DNA of 64,000 bases, from the NCBI GenBank assembly GCA_031272275.1, contig JAISUC010000011.1, forward strand, positions 18,843 through 82,842, read 5' to 3'. Each line of letters opens with the position of its first letter. Within the stretch, counting starts at the first letter, position 1. The translations under genes were made by a program, and so were the position numbers. Source of the DNA: Actinomycetes bacterium. Its GTDB lineage: Bacteria; Actinomycetota; Coriobacteriia; WRKU01; WQUG01. Positions 31,949-39,049 of this stretch are shown here, piece by piece. The notes beneath the pieces were generated by a model. That model had not been told where the DNA came from. It worked only from the letters and a program-made list of their open reading frames with translations, and searched no databases.

Positions 31949-33070
31949 ATGAAGAAAGTTCTGTTGGTACTGGCGGTTTTGCTGCTGGCGCTGGTGGTTG
32001 TGGCGTGCGGCGGCAATAAGGCCGCAAGCGATACGACGAGTTCGGGGACCGAGGCCTCTGAGCCTTTGACCATCGGGTTCATCTATATCGGAACCACGAC
32101 CGACGGGGGCTACACGCAGGCGCAGCACGAGGGAACGGTTGCGCTGCAAGAGCACTTCGGCGACAAAGTCAACTGCATCTGGAAAGAGGAAGTCGACGAC
32201 ACGAACAAGCAGGCGACGACCGATGCGGCGCTGGAGATGATCGACCAGGGCGCAAAGGTGATCATCGGCACCAGCTATGGGTTTATGGATGCGCTGGACG
32301 AACTGGCGAACAACCCCGATTACGCCGAGGTTGATTTCCTGCACTTCAGCGGCAACAAGATGAACGACACGAACTTCGGCAACTATTTCGGCGCGATGGA
32401 AGAGCCGCGCTATCTGTCGGGTATCGTCGCCGGTTCGATGACAAAGTCGAACAAGCTGGGTTATGTCGCGGCGTTCCCGTATACCGAGGTCCAAATCGGC
32501 ATCAACGCGTTCACGCTGGGCGCGCAGTCGGTGAACCCGGACGTTGAGGTCAAGGTCGTCTATATCAACAGCTGGTATGATCCTGCGAATGAAAAGGCCG
32601 CGGCAGAGTCGCTGCTGGATGCCGGATGCGACATCATCACCCAGCACGCAGACACCACCGGCCCGCAGCTGGCGGCCGCCGCCGCAGGCAAGTACTGCAT
32701 CGGCTACAACCTGGACAACAGTGCGGTCGAGGGTCTGGACAAGGCGTTTTTGACCGCGCCGGTGTGGCACCACGAGGTCTTCCTGATTCCGACCGTGCAG
32801 GCGATTTTGGACGGAACCTGGAAGCCCGAGAGCTATTACGGCACCATGAAGGACGGCTACATCGGGTTGGCTCCGCTGACGGCGAACGTCCCCGATGAGG
32901 TGAAAGCCAAGGTCGAGGAAGTCCAGCAGAAGATCGAAGCGGGCGAGTTCCCGATCTTCGTCGGCCCCATCAAGGACAACACCGGTGCTGAAAAGGTGCC
33001 GGAGGGCACGACGCTGGATCGCGCGGGCATTTGGTCGATCGACTATCTGGTCCAAGGCGCGTCCGAATAG
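31949..33070 (+). CDS. BMP-family (PnrA-like) ABC transporter substrate-binding lipoprotein
   Basis: A 373-residue lipoprotein. MKKVLLVLAVLLLALVVVACGG is a signal peptide with lipobox Cys. The mature part begins LTIGFIYIGTTTDGGYTQAQHEG and includes GAKVIIGTSYGFMDAL, FLHFSGNK, NYFGAMEEPRYLSGIVAG, KLGYVAAFPYTEVQIGINAFTLGAQ and CDIITQHADTTGP, all typical of the BMP family. Characterised relatives bind purine nucleosides (PnrA), riboflavin or other small molecules. The genes downstream (dual ATPase and two permeases) match the YufOPQ/NupABC layout, favouring nucleoside uptake. The start has AAAAGGAG at ideal spacing; the in-frame sequence upstream is leader. Confidence 0.93.
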   Translation: MKKVLLVLAVLLLALVVVACGGNKAASDTTSSGTEASEPLTIGFIYIGTTTDGGYTQAQHEGTVALQEHFGDKVNCIWKEEVDDTNKQATTDAALEMIDQGAKVIIGTSYGFMDALDELANNPDYAEVDFLHFSGNKMNDTNFGNYFGAMEEPRYLSGIVAGSMTKSNKLGYVAAFPYTEVQIGINAFTLGAQSVNPDVEVKVVYINSWYDPANEKAAAESLLDAGCDIITQHADTTGPQLAAAAAGKYCIGYNLDNSAVEGLDKAFLTAPVWHHEVFLIPTVQAILDGTWKPESYYGTMKDGYIGLAPLTANVPDEVKAKVEEVQQKIEAGEFPIFVGPIKDNTGAEKVPEGTTLDRAGIWSIDYLVQGASE

Positions 33071-33136
33071 CCGGCACGTATCGTCGGTTTGACGATGACG
33101 TACACGGGTTATAACGGCCTCATGTGAGACCAACCA

Positions 33137-33169
33137 GGGGGAGTGCGTCCGGCGGGGATGCACTCCCCC
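33137..33169 (+). terminator. Stem-loop after the BMP gene, built from the dispersed 15-mer
   Basis: Perfect 10-bp stem GGGGGAGTGC / GCACTCCCCC with a 13-nt loop, 67 nt after the stop codon, followed by GTGTTATTG rather than a clean U tract. It may attenuate read-through so that the binding protein is made in excess over the ATPase and permeases. Confidence 0.55.
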
Positions 33170-33296
33170 GTGTTATTGTGGTGGTAGGCTCTGTGGTATT
33201 ACGTTGTGTTAAGTGGAGTTATAGGTGTTACGTGGTAAGAGTGTTGCAGTAAAGGTGTGAGACACACACGGTGAAGACGGCGAAAGGTACACGGTT

Positions 33297-34979
33297 GTGA
33301 GCGAGCACGGCGCCGATTGCGCCATAGAGATGCGCGGGATTTCAAAAAGCTTCGGGTCGGTCGTGGCGAACGAACGCGTCGACCTGGAGGTGCGCGACGG
33401 CGAGATTCACGCCCTGTTGGGCGAAAACGGTGCGGGCAAATCGACGCTGATGAACATGCTGGCGGGTATCTATCGGCCCGATACCGGCACGATTCGCATA
33501 CGCGGCGAGGAAGTCCATTTCGCGACCCCGGCGGACAGCATCAAGCGCGGCATCGGGATGATTCACCAGCACTTCAAGCTGGTCGAGGTGATGACCGCGA
33601 CCGATAACATCGCGCTGGGGATGCGCGCGCAGAAACCGGCGTCGGGCGCGCGTTCGAGCGCGGGCGCGGACACAGACGCGACCACGGCGGGTGCAGGTGC
33701 GGGCGCAGGAGACGCACCGGCGGCGACAGCCGATGATAACGCGGGGCTGACGGGGCCTTTTCTGAATCGCGCAAAACTGGCGGAGCGCATTCGTGCGGTG
33801 TCGGACCGCTATGGGCTGGATATCGACCCGAACAAGAAAATCTACGAGATGAGTGTGGGCGAAAAACAAACACTCGAGATCATGAAAGTCCTGATGCGCG
33901 GGGCGCGGATACTGATCATGGACGAGCCCACCGCCGTGCTGACGCCCCAGGAAATCAAGCGACTGTTTGCGATTGTACGCAGCATGCGCGACGACGGCTG
34001 CGCGGTGGTAATCATCACGCACAAGCTGAACGAGGTCATGGAGGTCAGTGACCGCGTCACGGTGTTGCGCCGCGGCGTCAGCGTGGGCACGGTCGAAACC
34101 CGCGGCGTGGCTTTACCGACCTTGATCGAGATGGTTGTGGGGCGCAGCGTCGACCTGTCCATACAGCGTCCGAGCTATACTCCCCCACCCGATGCACCCG
34201 AAACAAGCGAGCCGCTGTTGCGCTTGGATGCGGTCAGCGTCACCGACAAGGACAAAAAGGCTGCACTGGACGGCGTGTCGTTCGATTTGGCCGCAGGCGA
34301 GATTTTGGGCGTGGCAGGTGTTGCCGGCAGCGGACAAAAAGAGCTCTGCGAGGTCATCGCGGGGCTGACGCGCGCCAGCGGCGGGCGGATATTTTTCGAG
34401 GGCGACAACATTTTGGGCAAGACTCCGCGTGACATCATGCGGCTGGGGATTCGCATCGGGTTTATTCCCGAGGACCGGCTGGGTATGGGCTTGGTGGCGT
34501 CGATGGACTTGGTCGAAAACCTGATGCTGAAGGACTATCGCAAGTACGCCGGCCCGCTGTTGCGGCGCGCGCCCAGCGTCGAAAAGGCAGAGCGCATCGT
34601 CGAACGCCTGGACATCCTGACGCCGTCGATTCACACCCCCGTCAGTCAGCTGTCGGGCGGAAACATCCAGAAAGTCCTGCTGGGGCGCGAAATCGACAGC
34701 GACCCGCGCGTGCTGATTACGGCATACCCTGTGCGGGGGCTGGACATCGGGGCGAGTTACCGTATCTATGACCTGTTGAACGAACAGAAAATGGCAGGTG
34801 TCGGCATTGTGTTCATAGGAGAGGACCTGGACGTCTTGCTGGAGCTGTGCGACCGCATCGTGGTGCTGTGCGGGGGGGCCGTCACCGGTATCGTGGATGC
34901 ACGGCGCGTCGGCAAAGAGGAACTGGGCTTTTTGATGACCGGCGGGCAGACCGAGGGTACGGGACGTGATGCGGCATGA
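33297..34979 (+). CDS. Dual-domain ABC ATPase of the BMP-type importer
   Basis: A 560-residue protein with two ABC domains, homologous in plan to YufO/NupA and sugar RbsA-type ATPases. Domain 1 has GENGAGKST, MSVGEKQTLEIMKVL and the Walker B ILIMDEPTAVLTPQE. Domain 2 has the degenerate Walker A GVAGSGQKE, signature LSGGNIQKVLLGRE and a Walker B-like LITAYPVRGLDIGA, as usual for this family. An Ala/Gly/Asp-rich insert of about 45 residues (about 104-150) interrupts domain 1 between the Q-loop and signature; relatives have only a short loop. The start is GTG with AAAGG upstream. Its stop overlaps the start of the first permease (ATGA). Confidence 0.93.
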   Translation: MSEHGADCAIEMRGISKSFGSVVANERVDLEVRDGEIHALLGENGAGKSTLMNMLAGIYRPDTGTIRIRGEEVHFATPADSIKRGIGMIHQHFKLVEVMTATDNIALGMRAQKPASGARSSAGADTDATTAGAGAGAGDAPAATADDNAGLTGPFLNRAKLAERIRAVSDRYGLDIDPNKKIYEMSVGEKQTLEIMKVLMRGARILIMDEPTAVLTPQEIKRLFAIVRSMRDDGCAVVIITHKLNEVMEVSDRVTVLRRGVSVGTVETRGVALPTLIEMVVGRSVDLSIQRPSYTPPPDAPETSEPLLRLDAVSVTDKDKKAALDGVSFDLAAGEILGVAGVAGSGQKELCEVIAGLTRASGGRIFFEGDNILGKTPRDIMRLGIRIGFIPEDRLGMGLVASMDLVENLMLKDYRKYAGPLLRRAPSVEKAERIVERLDILTPSIHTPVSQLSGGNIQKVLLGREIDSDPRVLITAYPVRGLDIGASYRIYDLLNEQKMAGVGIVFIGEDLDVLLELCDRIVVLCGGAVTGIVDARRVGKEELGFLMTGGQTEGTGRDAA

Positions 34980-36109
34980 GCGCATTGTCCTCACTGACAT
35001 CGCGGCTACCGTTCGCCCTGGTCAAACGCCCCACCATGAGTACCCGCGCGCAGGTGCTGGCACGCATCGCGGCGGTCGTGCTGTCGATAGTGTTCGCCAG
35101 CCTGGTGTTGTTGCTGTTCAGCCTGAACCCGATTCAGGTGTTCGCGACCATCATCAAGGGCTCACTGGGCACGAAAATGCGCATCCAACAGACGGTGGTC
35201 AAGGCAATACCCTTGACCATCACGTCACTGGGCATCCTGGTGGCATTCAAAATGAAGTTCTGGAACATCGGCGGCGAGGGGCAAATCGTCATGGGCGCGC
35301 TGGGCGCGACTGTGGTGGCGCTGCATTTCCCCGAAACGCTGCCCGCACCGGTTATGCTGGTGTCGATGGCTGCAGCCGCGATGATCTGCGGCGGCATCTG
35401 GGCGTTGATACCGGCGGCGTTCAAGGCGCGTTACGGCACGAACGAAACCATCTTCACCCTGATGATGAACTATCTGGCCATCAAATTCGTGACCTATCTG
35501 CAGTACGGACCCTGGCGCGACCCGAACAGCGCGGGCTTCCCCAAAATCCCGCCCTATCCGGACAACGCCGTACTCCCCCGCCTGTTCGGCGTGCACATCG
35601 GCTGGGTCATCGCGCTGGTGCTGGTGGCGGCCGTCTGGCTGTTTTTGAACCACACCAAAAAGGGCTTTGAAATCAGCGTCGTGGGCGAATCGCTGCCGAC
35701 GGCGCGCTATGCCGGCATGAACATCAGCCGCGTGATTCTGGTCGCGATGGCGGTATCGGGCGGGCTCTGTGGGCTGGTCGGGATGATTCAGACCTCCGCC
35801 ATCGAAAAAACCCTAACCTACGGAATCGGGGGAGGATACGGCTTCACCGCCATCATCACGGCATGGTTGTCGCGACTGAACGCGATTGTCGTGCTGTTCG
35901 TGTGTATCGCATTTGCGATGCTGCTGCAGGGCGCGGCATTCCTGCAGCTGCAACTGCAGGTACCCGCCAGTGTCGCCGAAATCGTACAGGGCGCGATTCT
36001 GTTCTTTGTGTTGGGCAGCGAGTTTTTCCTGAACTATCGCATCGGGCGGCGCCGGGCGGCGGCTGCGGGTGGCGACGGGATCGGGACGAATGCGGAGGTC
36101 GACGCATGA
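34976..36109 (+). CDS. BMP-type ABC transporter permease 1
   Basis: A 377-residue membrane protein of the branched-chain amino acid/sugar permease superfamily (YufP/NupB type). About ten hydrophobic segments run from VLARIAAVVLSIVFASLVLLL to the C-terminal AILFFVLGSEFFLNYRI. The diagnostic AFKMKFWNIGGEGQIVMGALGA and LMMNYLAIKFVTYLQYGPWRDPNS occur in the first half, and VGESLPTARYAGMNISR is the coupling region. It would form the translocation channel with the next permease. Its ATG overlaps the ATPase stop and its stop overlaps the next ATG, indicating coupled translation. Confidence 0.93.
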   Translation: MSALSSLTSRLPFALVKRPTMSTRAQVLARIAAVVLSIVFASLVLLLFSLNPIQVFATIIKGSLGTKMRIQQTVVKAIPLTITSLGILVAFKMKFWNIGGEGQIVMGALGATVVALHFPETLPAPVMLVSMAAAAMICGGIWALIPAAFKARYGTNETIFTLMMNYLAIKFVTYLQYGPWRDPNSAGFPKIPPYPDNAVLPRLFGVHIGWVIALVLVAAVWLFLNHTKKGFEISVVGESLPTARYAGMNISRVILVAMAVSGGLCGLVGMIQTSAIEKTLTYGIGGGYGFTAIITAWLSRLNAIVVLFVCIAFAMLLQGAAFLQLQLQVPASVAEIVQGAILFFVLGSEFFLNYRIGRRRAAAAGGDGIGTNAEVDA

Positions 36110-37032
36110 TAGCCTTTTTTGCCGCGGCCGTGATAGCCGCAACCCCGCTGTTGTTTGCGACACTGGGCGAGCTGCTGACTGAAAAATCGGGCAGCCTGAA
36201 CCTGGGTGTCGAGGGCATGATGTTGATCGGTGCGGTCATCGGTTTTGTGACCGGGTATTCGACCGGCAGCGCCGTACTCGCCCTGATCGGTGCCTTTGTC
36301 GCCGGTGCCGCAGGCGGCCTGATCTTTGCCGTGGTGACCGTGACCCTGCGCGCCAATCAGGTGGTCACGGGGCTTACGTTGACCATATTCGGCGGTGGGG
36401 TCGCACGCTTTTTGGGAGACGATCTGATTGGCCTGTCGGTACCGCTGTCGGTGCAGGCGGTGTTCAAACCGGTGGCAATACCGTTATTGTCGGCGATACC
36501 GGCACTGGGACCGATTTTCTTCAAGCAGGACATCTTTGTCTATCTGGGCTACCTGTGCGTCGTGTTGGTGGCGATCTATCTGTACCGCACACGCACGGGG
36601 TTGAACATGCGCGCCGTGGGTGAAAACACGGCTGCGGCGGATGCTGCAGGCATCCCGGTGACGCTGCATAAATACGTGCATATCTGCCTGGGCGGGGGGC
36701 TCTGTGGACTGGGCGGTGCCTATCTGGCGCTGGTCACGGTCCCCATGTGGCAGGCCGACGTGGTGAACGGGCGCGGCTGGATCGCGGTGGCGTTGGTCAT
36801 TTTCGCCAGCTGGAATCCCATCAAGGCGTTTTTGGGTAGCTATCTGTTCGGGGGCTTGTCGATACTGGGTCTGCGCCTGCAATCGGCCGGTATCCACATC
36901 AGCCAGTATCTGGTCGATTTGTTCCCCTATTTGGCGTGTATCGTGATTGTGGTGATTTCAACGCACAAGAATAGGAAGGAAGATTTGCCGCCGGCGAACC
37001 TGTCGGTGCCTTACTTTCGCGAAGAACGCTAA
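36106..37032 (+). CDS. BMP-type ABC transporter permease 2
   Basis: A 308-residue permease of the YufQ/NupC type, partner of the preceding gene. It opens MIAFFAAAVIAATPLLFATLGEL, then ELLTEKSGSLNLGVEGMMLIGA, the most conserved block of the subfamily. It continues with ANQVVTGLTLTIFGGGVARF and the coupling loop NMRAVGENTAAADAAGIPV. The ATG at 36106 overlaps the preceding TGA; a longer in-frame extension upstream lies inside the first permease and is rejected. This is the last gene of the importer; the next operon starts 140 bp later on the same strand. Confidence 0.93.
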   Translation: MIAFFAAAVIAATPLLFATLGELLTEKSGSLNLGVEGMMLIGAVIGFVTGYSTGSAVLALIGAFVAGAAGGLIFAVVTVTLRANQVVTGLTLTIFGGGVARFLGDDLIGLSVPLSVQAVFKPVAIPLLSAIPALGPIFFKQDIFVYLGYLCVVLVAIYLYRTRTGLNMRAVGENTAAADAAGIPVTLHKYVHICLGGGLCGLGGAYLALVTVPMWQADVVNGRGWIAVALVIFASWNPIKAFLGSYLFGGLSILGLRLQSAGIHISQYLVDLFPYLACIVIVVISTHKNRKEDLPPANLSVPYFREER

Positions 37033-37173
37033 CGACGCCTCAGGGGGCGCAAAAACTGAGTCAAATCTCCCCCTGAGGTGTGCGCCGGGACTGCGTGTAT
37101 AGGATACGACTGCACCATTCGTCCTGCTCCCCGCATAATGGCTCTTCGTAGTGAAGAGAGGAGCCAAGCCCGT

Positions 37174-37908
37174 ATGTACGAACCCGAAGTCGTGTTAGAA
37201 ACCCATAATCTCAATAAGGACTACCGCCGAACCCGCGCGTTAAGCGATATCAACATCGCGCTGGATCGCGGACGCATCTATGGTCTGGTCGGCCAAAACG
37301 GCGCCGGTAAAACGACGCTGATGCGCATAATCGCCGGTCTGTCCCAGCCCACTCAGGGCAGCATCACCCTGTTCGGCGCTTCGTCGCAGCCATCTCTGGT
37401 CCGCGCGCGGCGTCGCCTGGGTGCGATCATCGAGACCCCGGCCTTGTATCCGGATCTGTCGGCCGCACAAAATCTGGAAATCGAGCGCCTGATCCGCGGT
37501 GTCGCCGACCGCAGCCGCGTGAAACGGCTGCTGCAACAGGTCGGTCTGGACGGCACCGGACGCAAACGCGTACGCGATTTCAGCCTGGGGATGCGCCAGC
37601 GCTTGGCGATTGCCGTGGCCTTGCTCGCAGACCCTGCACTGCTGCTGCTGGATGAGCCCATCAACGGTCTGGACCCGATGGGCATCATCCAGGTTCGCCA
37701 ATTGCTGACGACCCTCGCCCACGAACACGGCTGCACCATACTGATCAGCAGCCACATCCTGTCCGAGCTGGATCAGCTGGCCGATGAGTACCTGTTCGTG
37801 AGCGACGGACGCATCATCAAGCAGCTGACGGCAGCCGAGCTGAGCACGCAACATGACAACCTGGAAGGCTACTTTTTGGAACTGCTGAAAGAAGGGACAC
37901 CGCAATGA
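37174..37908 (+). CDS. ABC-2 type exporter ATP-binding protein
   Basis: A 244-residue ATPase of the BcrA/LanF (bacitracin or lantibiotic immunity-like) and general ABC-2 group. It has LVGQNGAGKTTLMRIIAGL, ETPALYPDLSAAQNLEI, the signature FSLGMRQRLAIAVAL (LSLGMKQRL type), Walker B LLLLDEPINGLDPMG and the H-loop LISSHILSELDQLAD. GAGAGGAG lies upstream of the chosen ATG; the open frame further upstream lacks support. It overlaps the downstream membrane gene (ATGA), so the pair forms one exporter. The cargo is unknown: antimicrobial peptide resistance or self-immunity is a family-based guess. Confidence 0.9.
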   Translation: MYEPEVVLETHNLNKDYRRTRALSDINIALDRGRIYGLVGQNGAGKTTLMRIIAGLSQPTQGSITLFGASSQPSLVRARRRLGAIIETPALYPDLSAAQNLEIERLIRGVADRSRVKRLLQQVGLDGTGRKRVRDFSLGMRQRLAIAVALLADPALLLLDEPINGLDPMGIIQVRQLLTTLAHEHGCTILISSHILSELDQLADEYLFVSDGRIIKQLTAAELSTQHDNLEGYFLELLKEGTPQ

Positions 37909-38648
37909 AAGGACTGCTGTACGCCGAGTTCTATCACCTGCGCCGCTCGCGCTGGTTTCATATCATGCTGGTGGCGGACGTGCTGATCAGCATCGTATTT
38001 GTATTCGCCGCCAAAGACGCCCATCCCCTGCCCGGGCGCACGGTGCTGCGCAGTGCGCTCATCGACCTGCCGCTGATGATGATGCTCTGCGCGATATTCG
38101 CCGGCCTCTACATCGGACCTGCCTTCACGAACAAAACAGTCGCGCGCGCCATCACGGCAGGCCACAGCCGCACGCGGGTCATGCTGGCAAAATGCATCGT
38201 CTACCTGATTGCCACTGCGGTGATTCTGCTGGTCTACCCGCTGCTTTCCTCGGGTATGGCGTGCGCGCGTGCCGGTTGGGGTGTGACAATCACCTGGGGG
38301 GAGTGCATCTCTGTCGCGCGCGTTATCGCGTTGGCCGTGTTGTTGAACGCGGCTGTGTGCATGCTGTTCGCGTTTTTGTCCTTTATGCTGCAAGATACAG
38401 GAAAGGCCATCGGAACGTCGGTGGTGGTCTATTTGTTGCTGACGATTCTGGCAACCCCGCGCCCGGCGTTACCTGTCTGGTTGAATGGGCTGCTGGTGCT
38501 GCTGCCCACCAACATCGCCCGCGACGTGGCGTTTGCCCGTCCCCTGTCGGCAGGGCTTGCCTGGCAGGCACTGGCGGGCGGAGTCGTGTGCCTGGTCCTG
38601 TTGTTGTTACTGACCGGATTCGCGTTCAACCGCAGCGAGCTGAAATAG
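37905..38648 (+). CDS. ABC-2 type exporter permease subunit
   Basis: A 247-residue membrane protein with about six hydrophobic segments (IMLVADVLISIVFVFAA, LMMMLCAIFAGLYIG, YLIATAVILLVYPLL, VIALAVLLNAAVCMLFAFLSFML, TSVVVYLLLTILATP, LAGGVVCLVLLLLLTGFAF). It begins MKGLLYAEFYHLRRSRWFHI, the basic amphipathic N-terminus usual for ABC-2 permeases. The motif AFTNKTVARAITAGHSRTRVMLAK (the N-x-T-V-A-x-x-I-x-x-G-x-S-R region) matches lantibiotic-immunity-type permeases. It is translationally coupled to the ATPase gene and ends just before a hairpin array. Confidence 0.85.
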   Translation: MKGLLYAEFYHLRRSRWFHIMLVADVLISIVFVFAAKDAHPLPGRTVLRSALIDLPLMMMLCAIFAGLYIGPAFTNKTVARAITAGHSRTRVMLAKCIVYLIATAVILLVYPLLSSGMACARAGWGVTITWGECISVARVIALAVLLNAAVCMLFAFLSFMLQDTGKAIGTSVVVYLLLTILATPRPALPVWLNGLLVLLPTNIARDVAFARPLSAGLAWQALAGGVVCLVLLLLLTGFAFNRSELK

Positions 38649-38990
38649 CGCTGATTCGGATGCGCGTGTACGCGCATCCTCAATGTAATGTGTTCGCGCA
38701 ACAAAACCCGGTTGCGCTCACACGGGGGCACAGGAGTGCCCCCCTACAAGGGGTTCTCCGATTGAAGCATAACCGGTTGGCTTTCAAGCAGAACGTAGAC
38801 CCTGGCACATCGCCGGCAATTGCTGGGCGCCCTGTAGGGGGGCACTCCGTGCCCCCGCGTGGCGGCGATGGCCGCCACGTAAAAAGGTCCCGTCGCGCTC
38901 TGCGCGACGGGGGCATTGAACCGGGCGGGCTACTGCCCGCCCGCATGGATTGCCGCGCCCGCCTACGGCGGGCTCGCAATGACGGCGGTA
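38649..38990. repeat. Array of about seven perfect hairpins between convergent operons
   Basis: No gene. In order: GGATGCGCGT-GT-ACGCGCATCC; GGGGGCAC-AGGA-GTGCCCCC; GGGGGCAC-TCC-GTGCCCCC; GTGGCGGC-GATG-GCCGCCAC; CCCGTCGCGC-TCT-GCGCGACGGG; GGGCGGGC-TACT-GCCCGCCC; GCCCGCC-TAC-GGCGGGC inside the GGATTGCCGCG...CGCAATGACGG frame. The first part (38649-38750) is an inverted copy of 31623-31724, and the last (38947-38985) is the family seen at 7112 and 11731. The array probably acts as a two-way transcription barrier, but its modular make-up suggests a mobile or recombining repeat. Confidence 0.85.
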
Positions 38991-39049
38991 AGTGCTACAC
39001 CGCTACGCAAGTATTCCTGCGACACCGAGATGTGCCGCAGGCTATCCGC

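Noticed and set aside
31766..33163. 465-codon minus-strand frame
   Set aside because: Antisense to the BMP lipoprotein gene, which has a signal peptide, ribosome-binding site and family motifs.
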